In this document: piece after piece, positions 1 to 13,446 of the stretch
How positions within the stretch are numbered: position 1 is the stretch's first letter
Layout: the number at the start of each line of letters is the position of its first letter
NCBI RefSeq assembly: GCF_025118155.1
Contig: NW_026251388.1
Coordinates: forward strand, 558,001-622,000
DNA from: Cokeromyces recurvatus
Taxonomy: Eukaryota; Mucoromycota; Mucoromycetes; Mucorales; Mucoraceae
DNA length: 64,000 bases
Reading direction: 5' to 3'
Notes under the pieces: model-generated
Database searches by the model: none
Seen by the model: the letters and a program-made list of their open reading frames with translations, nothing else
Told to the model about the DNA's origin: nothing
Made by a program: the position numbers and the translations under genes

Positions 1-2544
1 CATTTTTGAATTATCTATTATACTGCTAGAACTATAGAGCATATTGTTCAAACTTGTTAAATTTGTATTATTATTATTAAAATCAAAACAGGAGCGTGCC
101 AAATAATTTCGAGTTTCACTACAGGTTGTTTCGTCATTACCATTATTAATTGCACCCATAGCATCATTACTAGCATCGTTTCTTTTTCTCCCGCTTAAGT
201 CAGAGACTTTTCCAGAAAATTCTCCAATATCTTTTTTAGGCGACAAAAATGCATGCAATTTAGGTACAAATAAAGTTAATAGTGAAAAGGTAGTAGCCCA
301 AACAATCATAGTTGCAGTTAAATAATGTCTTGTATAGTAATCTGAAGTTGGTGTAAAGAATATGATGAAGCCGATTAACACTGAAAAGAATATGTTACTA
401 TAGTAAGTATATATATATGTAAATATGATAATATGCTTGTTTAGTTTTATGTTTTAAAAACCATACTATACACATAAGCCTATTTGCTTATATTCGCTAT
501 ATTTAGTGTAGCTTTTTCCTATTGCTCTGGTCTTAAATGCTAGGAATGTAGCGAAAAGTAGTTGAAGTGCTCCAAAAAGCGCTAATAATATAACAAAAAC
601 AGTATGATTAACTCCATCAAATGAACATTCGATATAATACGCGCTCCTTGAGACTGGTATATTAATAGTTGAAACTTGATTAGATGAAAACCATATTATT
701 AAAATTGCCTATGATCGTTCATTATAAGAAAAAAAAATAAATAAATAAATATAGAAAACATACATATATATATATTCCTTACTGCTGTAATAGCAAATAT
801 TGATCCTGATACTTTTAATAGTTGCCTATCTGTTACAGCTGTTTTTGTTATAAAAATGTTATTAAATATGCGATATATTCGATAATTTTTTGCAATCAAA
901 TTTCTGTTGATAATTAAATGTCATTCATGTAAATCATTAAAAAATATATGCATATGATTACCCTAAAACAAGTGAATATCCTAAATGAAAAGATATAGGT
1001 ATAATTGTACAATTAAGTTTTGTTCGGTGGCCAACATAGAAAAATAAAGATACATAAGATAGAAGGAACCCTATTAATTCGAGAACACAAAATAATGGGC
1101 TAAAAAAAAAAAAATATTATATAATGTATTCGTTTACTTGATAAAACTATATTCATCAAACCTTGAAGCTTTAAAAATATCTTGCTTTCTATAAACAAGA
1201 ACTAGGATTATACTAGATAATGCAATACATGCCCCTAATGATGATATAGATAATATAGCGATTGTAACTGGTGCAGTATAACCAGGGTTTAATAATTGTC
1301 TATCAGGAACACCTGTAGGAATCTATACAGTACGATATATGCAAATGAAGAAAAAAAAATGAATAGGCTCTACTACATTACTTTTAAACAATAATATTTA
1401 CTTTTGTAGTTCCATCATGATATATAGGTAATGATGTTAGATTCATTTTCCCAGTAATAATTCTTCCAATTTCAATTTGTGAACCATTTTGGATATTATA
1501 TAATTTAAAGTTTCTATTAAAATAATTATGTAACTAAAAATACAAAAAATAAAATAAAATAAACTAAATCTATACCCTGAAGCAATATCACCATTTTGAT
1601 CAAATACAACAGGTCCTTCGGGTCCAATAAACGAATTATTAAATGCAGATGGTGTCAAATACTGTCCATATTGCCCAGAGGCTAATTTCTTTAGCATTTC
1701 AATTGTATTCGATGTTTCTACTGAAGAATTATAAATCGCATTTTTGAACCCATTAGCCATAACCATGACACATGAATAAGCTAAAGCTTCATTACCACTA
1801 ATATTTCTTTGTCCTCCATATGGATAACTAATAATATCAAAATACACACACACACACACACACACACAATATTAATACGTTTTCTTATGATATATTCATT
1901 TTCAACATCTTACATTGTAGGGTCTAAATGGGACCATCTGTCTAAAAAATCATCAAAAGGAGGATAGCCTGGCAATTCTTTTAGAGTGTCAAACATGAAC
2001 ACGCCTCCCGAAAATGTTGCATTAAAGTTTATTGGCCTCAAATCAGTCGTACTTCTTGCAGCATACTCTACTGGATCAATTAAATCAATAAGAGACTGCT
2101 TCTTTACTGCTCTACTTATCTTGGATGATTTTGATGCAAGTTCATCTATAAAGGATGTATTATATAATTCTGGAATTACATCTGTATTATTTGCTCTTCT
2201 TGCTAAGATCGAATTATAATCGTTAACAGCAGCAAATAGAGTATTTGTATCAGCCTCGATTGTAATCCAAATTGTGTTATCATTAATATAACCGCTATGT
2301 CCCGCTACTGTAAGTACAGCCAACTGAGCCACGCCTTCTGCTGCTATAAAAATAACACGAACACCTGTTGCCATTAATAAATCGAGCGATTTTTTGATAT
2401 CACTTTTAGGCCCATTTTCATAAAATGACTGATATGATTTTACATGTATACCATTCAACCGAGCTGTCATCACAACATTTTCAGACACTATTATTCCAAA
2501 AAAAAAAAAAAAATGTCATTGATTATTACATAACGAACATATTT

Positions 2545-2593
<49 letters not shown>

Positions 2594-2744
2594 CATTGTT
2601 GACCAAAACCATCATTTGAATATAGTATGCCTAATTGCGGCCAACCTTGACTTATGATAAATGTTATTGCTGCATCTGAATATAATAAGTTAGTAGGTGC
2701 AGTTCTGAAGAAATATCCAAATTGTGATTTATCAGATAATGAAG

Positions 2745-2826
<82 letters not shown>

Positions 2827-3468
2827 TAATCATCTATTTTATACCAATTTTTATTATATTCATACTTGCAATTGCTGAGAATGAGCATTGAGGAATTTGC
2901 AAAGTACTTGTCATTAAAGCTGATAATGAAGTCCAAGATGATGATATATCACCGATGACGCCCACAACGCCCTCCTGAATTAATGAAATTGCAGAGAAAA
3001 CAGCTTGAGTAATAGCGGCCTGTCCTTCTACAGCCTTAGGATATGAATCCTTTTCTACCAATGTAATATACGCTCCAGGTATTATTTTTTGTGCATTAAT
3101 TTCTGCCACAGCAAATCGAATTGCAGAAATACCACTATAATTTTTTTTTTTTTTTATATACTATGTTTGTAGGCTTAGATTCAAACATGAATATACCTTA
3201 TAGTCATTACTCTCGTCCAACCATTATTATTTTGATGAAATGGAAGCAGAACTCCAAGTTTTAATTCAACTAAAGATTGATTGTTAATGACTGGACTAAT
3301 AAATGTTGTTCCCTTTTGTCTTGAAACCGAAAAAGTGTAATTATTAAATTTATCATAGATAGGAAAAGGATCGAAATCATGTGTTTCAATATTATTTAAA
3401 ATGGCTGTATCGTTCCATTTGCTGTAGCTTAAATGATTTAATTGTTGTAACGTTATTCCATTTTCCAT
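1..3468 (-). CDS. Class C (GABA-B-like) G protein-coupled receptor, 3' end outside window
   Basis: Spliced minus-strand gene. The extracellular half is a periplasmic-binding/ANF-receptor domain. An exon ending near 3197 joins one starting at 3134 and reads through GISAIRFAVAEINA and GVVGVIGDISSSWTSLSA. Later exons give SQFGYFFRTAP, GWPQLGILYSNDGFGQQ and NEALAYSCVMVMANGF. The membrane half (about 1350 down to 250) reads like the 7TM_3 family: APVTIAILSISSLGACIALS, a loop with FKASRFDEYS, PLFCVLELIGFLLSYVSLFF, SFHLGYSLVLG, then AKNYRIYRIFNN, matching the GABA-B intracellular-loop signature, and later helices ending in TLFVPKLHAFLSPK. The cytoplasmic tail is Asn/Ser-rich and leaves the window. 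By family it should sense a small extracellular ligand and signal through G proteins; the ligand is unknown. The N-terminus is uncertain: the first methionine exon lacks a signal peptide. Introns carry A/T tracts of 44 and 74 nt and a (CA)n repeat. Confidence 0.85.
1844..1868. repeat. (CA)n microsatellite in GPCR intron
   Basis: About 12 CA units inside the intron between the exons ending ..SHLDPT and beginning YPYGGQRN. On the coding strand it reads (GT)n and lies a few tens of bases upstream of the 3' splice site. Confidence 0.9.
2547..2590. repeat. Poly(A) tract of 44 nt, intronic
   Basis: Uninterrupted A run on the plus strand. On the coding (minus) strand it is a T run starting only a few bases after the 5' splice site GTAC of the exon ending DGFGQQ. 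Confidence 0.95.
2747..2820. repeat. Poly(A) tract of 74 nt, intronic
   Basis: Longest homopolymer in the window. On the coding strand it is a T run that ends directly in the TTTAG 3' splice site before the exon starting SLSDKSQFGYF. It acts as, or has expanded from, the polypyrimidine tract. Confidence 0.95.
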
Positions 3469-4084
3469 ATTAAAACTTCAAAGATATTAGTTGGATTTTG
3501 TTTTATTAAGAGAAAGACAATAAATTAATAAGGTAAAAAAAAAAAAAAAAAAAAAAAAAAGATATTGGTAATAAAGAAGCCCTAATTTAATGTATGATAT
3601 TTGATGTATATCTCGAATTAAAATTATAAAAAGGAGATAAAATATAAATGGGAGAGAGTATGGAAACATAATAAAAAGGGAAACACTTAGACATTAGATA
3701 GTATTAACTATATGTAATGTAATTTGAATTTAGACATAAGGAGAAAAGAAAGAGAATATTTTACCGTTATTAAACTAATAAGTCATTTTTTGCTCATGTT
3801 AGATGAATACATAAAAAGAAAAATGGGGGTAACAAGATACTGAAATGGGGAGGCTTATGACAGGCAAGGAGGATGGAAAGGGGGTAAGTTGTTCTTTTTT
3901 ATCTATAATGGATATAAAGTAAGCTTTCAATAGTCTATAAACTATCCTGTATAGAACATGACTGTTGTGATAAAGTTAGAAAAAGAAAAAAAGTGAATTT
4001 TTGTTAAAATCTTTCAGCATGTTCTGTTCTATAGCATAAATGTATAAATGTATATATTTATAGATATGTATTTTATACACTTAC
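3469..4084. other. Upstream region of the GPCR, no complete gene seen
   Basis: Contains a 26-nt A run (3535-3560) and AT-rich sequence. A short minus-strand reading frame starting at 3669 begins MFPYSLPFIFYLLFIILI, which looks like a signal peptide and could be the missing first exon of the receptor. I find no GT donor that would join it to the exon at 3468, so I did not include it. Nothing else recognisable. Confidence 0.5.
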
Positions 4085-4111
4085 CTCAAAATAGTACCGC
4101 GCTCTGCATAT

Positions 4112-4164
<53 letters not shown>

Positions 4165-4424
4165 TACACAGCAGCAAAGAGCTCTTTATTGGAATGAACC
4201 TATAGTGATAATAATGCATTTTCATCTGACACAGTAAGGCTATTCTTGACCTTTGATTTAAAAGAAGATATTGCTTTCTGCAAGAAAAATTAAATTATGT
4301 ATTTCAAGCATGACAATGAATTACACTTTCTAGCACAAGATCAATATATGAACGTAAGTGTCCATCCAAAGCATAGACCTTTTCATCTCTGAGCTTTAGC
4401 TTTTTGTAGCTGACAAAATTATCT
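4085..4424 (-). pseudogene. Broken spliced gene fragment, family not recognised
   Basis: Exon-like pieces on the minus strand. One begins after CTCTCTAG at about 4424 and reads DNFVSYKKLKLRDEKVYALD then GHLRSYIDLVLE, with a GTGTAA donor. The next starts after CTTGCAG and reads KAISSFKSKVKNSLTVSDEN then ALLSL, an in-frame TAG, and VHSNKELFAAV, followed by a GTAAGT donor. The intron holds a 46-nt T run and is followed by a 19-nt exon (4085-4103, ARYYFE) flanked by CAG and GTAAGT. The splice signals and protein-like composition suggest a once-real gene. The TAG stop and the lack of a start or a clear 3' end suggest decay. I do not recognise the family. Confidence 0.45.
4117..4162. repeat. Poly(A) tract of 46 nt
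   Basis: Uninterrupted A run. On the minus strand it is a T run immediately after a GTAAG donor of the broken gene fragment. Confidence 0.95.
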
Positions 4425-4618
4425 CTAGAGAGAGGAGGAAAAAAGGACGCGGTAGCATTTCTTTTTCACAACAGAAGGTGCTATGCTTTGCAGAACTATG
4501 CACGATTAGGAACAAGAAACGTGGCTCACATAATTCCAATTGTAAATATTGTTACTTATGTTTGTGGGTAGTATCATAAGCTAATTTATAATAACATATC
4601 TGATACTAAATAACACAT

Positions 4619-4630
<12 letters not shown>

Positions 4631-4661
<31 letters not shown>
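4631..4661. repeat. (TA)n microsatellite
   Basis: (CA)n running into (TA)n of about 15 units, between the broken gene fragment and the retrotransposon relic. Confidence 0.85.
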
Positions 4662-4662
<1 letters not shown>

Positions 4663-4779
4663 ATATTTAGTACACAATCATTCGCTTTGATGTTCGCTAG
4701 ATGGTCCTAACGAAAACAAAAACTATATAAATATCATCTACAAAAACAAACCGTCGAAAGTTAAAAAAAAACAGTTATT

Positions 4780-5345
4780 ACATAAAATTGACAAGTTTGA
4801 CGAAATTGTCTTATCTGCTATTCATAAGAAAATAAAAATATCACAAGAAGCTGCTCAAGACAAGCTCAATCAAATTCATTCAATTTTAACCGAAATATTT
4901 ACTAGTAGTCAAGGATGTTAACCATATTACTAAAAATGATCCTCTTTATATTGATAACTACTCTGTTAAAAGAAAAAACTATAGGTGGAAGTTATGTATT
5001 GGTTAATGGTAGAGGAGCACTTTTACAAAGAGACATCCCTCCTTCCCATATTAAAATTATGTAGCTTGAGGTTAAGTTGACTAATATTGAAACTGAATCT
5101 TATAGTTGGAGCTGTAATTAAAACATGAAGATACTCCTAGTAATTACTTGTAGTAAGGCAGATGGAAAGGTTATGATGAAAGTGATAAAACTTGAAAGCC
5201 TACTAATAAGTTTCATAACTACATTCCTATAGGAAAATATAGACCACGCCGTAATAAACAAGAATCTACAAATGAAGCTAGTCTTGATAGATCTAGTAAT
5301 AATAATAAAAGAAGATATCATCATAATAATGTTATTCACTATTCT
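4780..5345 (+). mobile_element. Relic of a Ty3/gypsy chromovirus: integrase C-terminus plus chromodomain
   Basis: Three forward-strand frames, broken by stops and frameshifts, read as the 3' end of a retrotransposon pol gene. In order: KIDKFDEIVLSAIHKKIK and SQEAAQDKLNQIHSILTEIF (linker after the integrase core), KNDPLYIDNYSVK, then GGSYVLVNGRGALLQRDIPP followed by SHIKIM (GPY/F-type module), then VGAVIK, a frameshift, EDTPSNYL, GRWKGYDESDKT, a TGA where a tryptophan is expected, and KPTNKFHNYIPIGKYRPRRN. The last part matches a chromodomain (V-x-W-K-G-Y-x2-x-D-x-T-W). Chromodomain integrases target chromatin in this family. The copy is dead: several stops, no reverse transcriptase or LTR recognisable nearby. 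Confidence 0.75.
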
Positions 5346-6977
5346 AAAGGTATTAAAAATTAGACATTAGCATTCATCAATTATATATAATAATAAAAAA
5401 ATCGCTAAGAAACTTCTAATATATTATTTAGACGATATGATATGAGCTATTCGGTCATATATTCCTAGGAATTCAACTACTTATGTCTACTATTCATTAA
5501 AGAAGAAGATACATAAATAAAACCAAATAATTGAATTGTAACCAACTTCTGCGTTATTAATACTGTATCAAAGACGACATGAATCCTTTATCAAGTTTAT
5601 AAAAATAAATATTTAGGAATGATACAATGTTTTATAGTTGACACATTTAGATGATTGGATGTCAATAAGGTGTATATTATTTATAGGGTATTATATACAG
5701 TATAATATGATATCCTTTATTATGTTCAGGCTTATATTTTGTCCTGTATTGTATAATTCATCTTTTATAATATTAATTATGCTTATATTCAGAGCTTGTT
5801 CTATAACAAATCTCATAAAAAGATTCATATATACTATAACCCAAGCGATATAACAAAGTATATTATTTGATGTTCCAATATAGCTTATTTATAATAATAA
5901 TAGTAAATGCTAATATTAAAAGAAGTAGTTTTTTTTTTTTTTTTTTTTTTTTTTCTGTTCATACAAATATATTATAAACTGTTCCATAATCCAACGATAA
6001 GGATTACAAAAAAAAAAAAAAAAAAAAAAAACGAAAGGAAGTCAAAGTAGTAGTAGTAATAGTAGTAGTGGTAGTGGTAGTGGTAGTAGGTAATACTAGT
6101 ATTGTGTAGTGATCATTAACATTAGTAAGGACGTGTTGGTAGTAGTGTTGTAGTTGTAGATATAAATGGCGGTGGTGGTATAAATGGTGTGTTTATAGTA
6201 AACATAGCCCTATGTGTATCCTCTATTTCTGATGAAAGTAACACGGGTGTTTGGAGAGTGACTAGAATTCGCAGCATATTTAGCCCAAGCCTAGGCTGTG
6301 GAATCGAATCACTTCAAGGGTTCCCCACCAAATCAAATGAACCCTTAATTTTTTTAATTATTCTTGTTTTTTGTACTACACCAGCGACTCCTTTTTTTTT
6401 TTTACAGTAGTAGTAGCAGCAGCAACATGAATAATGATGTGTTATAGTTATATTCTACCAAGCAACGGTAGTAGATACAGGAAGAACAGTGTTATTCTTA
6501 TTATGTGATACTATTATAGTCAGATCGTATATCAGAAACAACAATCTTTAAACGCTCCCCTCCCTTTTATATATATTATATGAATGTATATTATGTACCT
6601 TGGTATTATTATGGTCCTCAAGCCATAGAAAGAAAAATAGAGTGTCTAAAAAGCCTTATTTTATGTATATAAAGATACAAATGTATAGTTGCTATGTTTG
6701 ATCATAATCACAAGTAAACATAATATAGACTCTTTTAATTGATTAGTAAGCTTCTCTAGTTAATATTATACATTATGTTATGGCTTACTTAGGAATAAAG
6801 ACTTAAAAAAAAAAAACTCCACCAGGAATATTGTAATAACAATCAATATCACTCTATAAATTAGTGTAAAGAAGAATGTTCTTGATTACTTTAAAAAAGA
6901 AGATATTGATATATATAACAATTCTGTCACTGTAACAGTAATAAATGCAAGGATATTTCTTTTCTGAGAATATTCAA

Positions 6978-7031
<54 letters not shown>

Positions 7032-7653
7032 ATTTTACTGAAACGTTATCTAGATATTGTATAAACAAAATGAATAATCTTAACTCTTCCTTTATCTAAT
7101 TTTACATTCAAAGCTAATATTTTGCCTCATCAAAAAAAAAAAGTTGAAATGGATTACCTAATAAATCCCTTGTTCTGTGTAATATATTATCTAATACTTG
7201 TCAATGTCTACGAACTTGAAGGCCAAAAAAGGTCAAGAATTATATTTCAAAAGCCGTAGATCATACAGGGAAAATAGCTCTAATGAAAAGACAGCAATAA
7301 TATAAACATTATTGCTATGGATTATTATTATTTTTTTAAGGAAAAAATAGGCATCATCAGAACAAATTATTCTAATTGATATCTTCGTTACAAAAAAGAG
7401 ATATTTATACTGTTCCTGAGCTAAAATGTAGCAACAGTAGAGATTTGAAAAAAAAAGATATTTTTGTTGTTGTTATAAAAATATATTTCCTCTTTTATAT
7501 TTAGTATATAGTAACATGTTATATATCATTCTTCTTATCTCCCTTTTAGTCTTTATAAGAGTTCTTTACAGCTATTGTAATCATTGGAATAGAACCGATT
7601 TATTTTAATGTACGTTAAATAAAATAAATAATAATAATTATATTACAGCAAAT
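5346..7653. other. Gene-free, AT-rich decayed region
   Basis: No intact gene seen. It holds T or A runs (about 5931-5954, 6008-6030, and 47 T at 6980-7026) and a (GTA/GTG)n trinucleotide patch at about 6045-6090. A weakly coding-like minus-strand stretch at about 6125-6300 reads MLRILVTLQTPVLLSSEIED and ends with PPPP and TTTT residues; I could not assign it. The region is probably old transposon or gene debris next to the chromovirus relic. Confidence 0.5.
6980..7026. repeat. Poly(T) tract of 47 nt
   Basis: Uninterrupted T run in the gene-free region; no gene or splice site recognised beside it. Confidence 0.95.
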
Positions 7654-7870
7654 CTAAAGTTTCTTGATCATGATATGATCTGTATCTTCTTGGGAACCTA
7701 ATTTGAATGTATGGCTTCCCACTTTATAGAAACCTTGACGTGTATAAAAGTTAATAGCTGGAGGGTTATGCTTCCAAACACCTGATCACACCACATTATT
7801 TGTTTGCCTAATTGACGGGCTTTTTCAAGACTTGATGTCGTGAGCTGACTTATAATGTCATATTCCTTGA
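7654..7870 (-). pseudogene. Truncated, frameshifted GNAT N-acetyltransferase
   Basis: The minus strand reads TTSSLEKARQLGKQIMW, then after a frame change GVWKHNPPAINFYTRQGFYK, VGSHTFKLGSQEDTDHIMIK and KL-stop (TAG at 7654-7656). This is the C-terminal half of a GNAT fold: the ARQLG helix, the W-x-GVW-x-x-N strand, the NPPAINFYTRQGF helix and the final TDHIM-K-L strand. The two halves lie in different frames around 7770-7790, and the acetyl-CoA loop (Q/R-x-x-G-x-G/A) and N-terminal half are not recognisable upstream, where stops occur. Unrelated in sequence to the intact GNAT gene at 24.6-25.4 kb. Non-functional as it stands unless the assembly is wrong. Confidence 0.7.
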
Positions 7871-9444
7871 TTAAACAAGCGGATCAAGGAATTCTATCTA
7901 GACTCCCCTGAAAAACTCTCTTGATCCACTCCATCAAATAATATTAAAACTTCTAACACTTCATTATCTTTAACATATCTTATTCGGTCGTAACTAACAT
8001 TTTTCCTTATTCACATCTTATCTGAGACCTCTTTAACAATTCTTATAAATACCCATCAATTTAAATTCATAAATAAAATCATTGACTTTAGAACTATTGT
8101 TCGCTCTCCTTGACTTTCTTTTGTCTTTATATTATTTTTATTTTATAATATTTTTTTATTTGATATTTTACAATAAATATCACACTTTTATTATAAATGA
8201 AAGCATATATCGTTTTAACCTCTTGAATGTTCTATTGTAAAACAAGAAGTGCTATTTTACGAAACAATCTTCAAATGTCTAACGCTTTTGTATATGAAGA
8301 ACTAAATATTGTTTGTAGTTAATAACTACTCTTATTATCAGTAAACATGAATTCACTATTCTATGAGTCTGTGTTACCTTCCATCAGCCATGGGAGGTAC
8401 TATACAGACGGGGCGATTTTCAGTGCTATTCATAGCTCGGCCTAAAACAGGCTCCCCACATTTCCTGAAAAAAAAAGGGAAAAAAGAAAAAAAGAGGGAA
8501 ATTAAACATGCGTACCTTTTATATCGTTTTATAATGAAATGTTACACGAGTGACTACTACTTGCATCTTTAATATTATAAATGAATAATACACGTAAACA
8601 TATTCTAATATTTTATTTTATATGTTTTATTAGATAGATTTTCGACTTTGTTTTGAAATAGATGAATGATATGATTTTGACAAAAATGTAAATGAAACAA
8701 TAAGATTTGCTAAGAATAAAGAAGACCTTCTTAAATTTAAAGATTTAGATGTTTATAGCGCTTATTTGATGACAAAAAAATTAATTGTAGAATGAAATGC
8801 TATATTTCAATACTTTATTCTTTACGATGCTGATATGAGCAACAGGAAAAGAGAATTCTGAGTAATTATAAAAACAAGTAAAGGTTTGCCTTATAATAAT
8901 AAACCTAAGTTGTACAGTTATCATCTAATCATAAACCTGATTCGACTAAGTTCGTTTGAATGTCTCCCTATATATACTGCTACCTTCAGCTATCTCTCCA
9001 TATTAAAAACTCGTACATATTAAACGAGTTTTCTAGTATAAATACAAAGGTCTCTAAAGCTGTCTCTTTATAGATTTTCCCATTGATTTACTGTATATGT
9101 TATAATACATAAAAAATAAACTGTTTACTTTGTGCATTCACTCATTCTTTAATTACCCCTGAAGCCCAATTGTTGAAATAGTTATTTTCATAGTAACGTT
9201 AATAAATTTATACCCTTTTGCAGTTTGTTTATACATTTGCATTTTTTTTTTTAATTTTGATCCTAAAGGGACCCATTTTCTTCTTATTGATTTAACTCGG
9301 GTAATTATGATGTATCTAGTATTTTAAAATTAAATAAGTGTATTTATACTACATGATGACACATAGATATACATGCACACATATAAATATTATGTAATAT
9401 AAACTGAAATGATTAGCATTGAGAGAAAATTTTATAGTAACTAT
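7871..9444. other. Gene-poor region with coding-like debris
   Basis: No intact gene. A minus-strand stretch at about 7900-8000 reads YDRIRYVKDNEVLEVLILFD then GVDQESFSGESR-stop, possibly upstream debris of the GNAT fragment. A plus-strand stretch at about 8685-8900 reads NETIRFAKNKEDLLKFKDLD, VYSAYLMTKKLIVE, TGA, NAIFQYFILYDADMSNRKRE; two TGA codons sit where TGG would keep it open. I do not recognise either. A small hairpin lies at 9006-9032. Confidence 0.4.
9006..9032. repeat. Perfect 9-bp inverted repeat (hairpin)
   Basis: AAAACTCGT and ACGAGTTTT are perfect reverse complements separated by 9 bases. No T-run terminator context or neighbouring gene explains it; it may be chance in AT-rich DNA. 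Confidence 0.5.
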
Positions 9445-11623
<2,179 letters not shown>

Positions 11624-11874
11624 ATTGCTTAAACTTTATTTTAGAAAAAGGAAGAAAAGAAAATTTAACCTAAACTGTGAAAATGTTAATGAGCGAATCC
11701 TTCTTGAAACGGAATTTTAAAAATTGAACTGCTTTTTCGTTCCTCCAAGTCACAAACATTCATCCTCTTCTTTCGTTGCGCGCGTAAAATTTTAAGAAAA
11801 AAAAAAAGAAGTTTGATTAGTCGCGCCCCTCCTTTTTTTTTTTTTTCCAAAAAATAGCTTCAATAACATACACA
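11624..11874. promoter_or_regulatory. Shared intergenic region of the RBBP4-type and EED-like genes
   Basis: Only 251 bp separate the two divergent start codons. It contains A-rich and T-rich stretches (about 11799-11809 and 11832-11846) and a short GC-richer patch with CGCGCG near 11776-11783. A bidirectional promoter is inferred from the arrangement; no specific factor site was identified. Confidence 0.5.
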
Positions 11875-13446
11875 ATGATTTCAACTAAACGTAGAATATC
11901 AGATGTTATAGATGTAGAAAATGTCAGTAATAATAATAATAAAATTCTCAAAACTGAGTCAAAAAATGACATACCCTCACTTGATGTCCGTTTAGAACAA
12001 GTGTTTAACAACATGAGATTAAGAAGAATTGTCAAGGAGAATCATGGTTGCGATATTAATCAACTTTCTTTCTTTTTTAACAATAAAAACTTTACAGCTC
12101 CTTTTAGTTTGGAGCATAATAAGACATTTGATAAGCGTGGTTCTGTTCAACGTGATAGCACAGATACAAGTAATATATTAGCTACAGTAGGTGGTTGTGA
12201 GGTAAATTATATATATAAAGGAATGAAAAAAAAATGGGTATATAAAACTTTAATTCCTTTTTTTTTTTTTAGTTAAGTGTATATGATAATGAACATTGTG
12301 GTGATCATTTGGATATTATGTCAAATTTTGATATTACACCATCGGAAGAGAGTAAAGAACCAAAGAATAAACACCAGTTAGAAACCTTTTGTTGGTTATA
12401 TAAGGAAGGTGATGCTTTATTAGCAACTGCAGGAGCTGATGGCATTATTCATATTCTCAGTCTAGCTCATTCCGAAGAAATTAAGCAATTAGAAGGACAT
12501 ACAAGTAAATGGGGGAGGGGTTTTATATAACTTTTGTTAATATTTATTTTCTAATTATTTTCCATCATTAGAATTAATTTATGATTTACAGTCCCATCCT
12601 CAAAACGATCATATTATCTTATCCACTTCTAAAGATGGTACTATTCGACTATGGGATGTAGATAGTGGTAAATGCCTTGTTATCTTTGAAGTGGATGCTA
12701 CTGTTTCTGTAAGATAAAGAGACAGCTTATAGAATTATATATTTAATGCGTTATTTTCTTTTTTATTAGTGTTTCCACCCATCAGGCACCAAATTTATTT
12801 CAGGTAACTCTCGTGGTGAGCTTCGAGTCTGGGATATTCCATCTATCGTAAGCTTAATGGATGATGAGCCAATAACAGTCGAAAAGAGTCATTCACGACT
12901 TTTAAAAAAGTTCCATAGCGATAGTTATATTGGTAATGAAAAAAAAAATAAAAGACAAAAAATAATGATATTGGACTAAAGAAGTATAATGTGTAGATTG
13001 TATTCGATTTGTAAATAATAATGTATTATCAAAATCAACTAATGGCAGAATGGAATATTGGGAATTAGATACAGAAAAATCAATCCGATCTTTTAGAATT
13101 CGATCAGGCGAAAATTATTGTAGATTTGATGTGAGTTTGGACGAACTTTTCTTTTGTGTTGGATCAAGCCAAGGGTCTATTTATATTTATAATTTACAAA
13201 CTGGTAAAATGGTAGCTGAATTAGGTCACAGAAGATCTACAAAAGCAGTCCGATGTTGTGTCTTCTCTCGTGATTGTCGGTAAATATTATTTAGGCCCAT
13301 GTTCGTTTATATAATAATTGATTTGTGTTATTTTTATTTAATTTATTAGCCAAGTTATAGCTGCTGGTGAAGATGGTTTCATTATAAGATACGATTATGT
13401 GGATGACGAAACGCTTAAAGAGTGGGCAAATCATAAAATGAATTAA
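11875..13446 (+). CDS. EED/LRWD1-like WD40-repeat protein
   Basis: Six exons (about 11875-12201, 12273-12504, 12572-12708, 12770-12932, 12997-13279, 13350-13446) give about 412 residues. After a roughly 65-residue polar N-terminus come WD repeats: NILATVGGCELSVYDNEHCG, DALLATAGADGIIHILSL, LIYDLQSHPQNDHIILSTSK then DGTIRLWDVDSGKC, FHPSGTKFISGNSRGELRVW, CIRFVNNNVLSKSTNGRMEY, and a last blade CCVFSRDCRQVIAAGEDGFI. Length (EED is about 440), the FATVG-like start, the VNNNVLSKS strand (EED: LILSKS) and the CVFSRD ending fit EED, a PRC2 core subunit. LRWD1, an ORC-associated methyl-lysine reader, has a related propeller and remains an alternative. By my alignment EED's aromatic-cage residues Y148 and W364 are not aromatic here, so methyl-lysine reading is doubtful. 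Confidence 0.6.
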
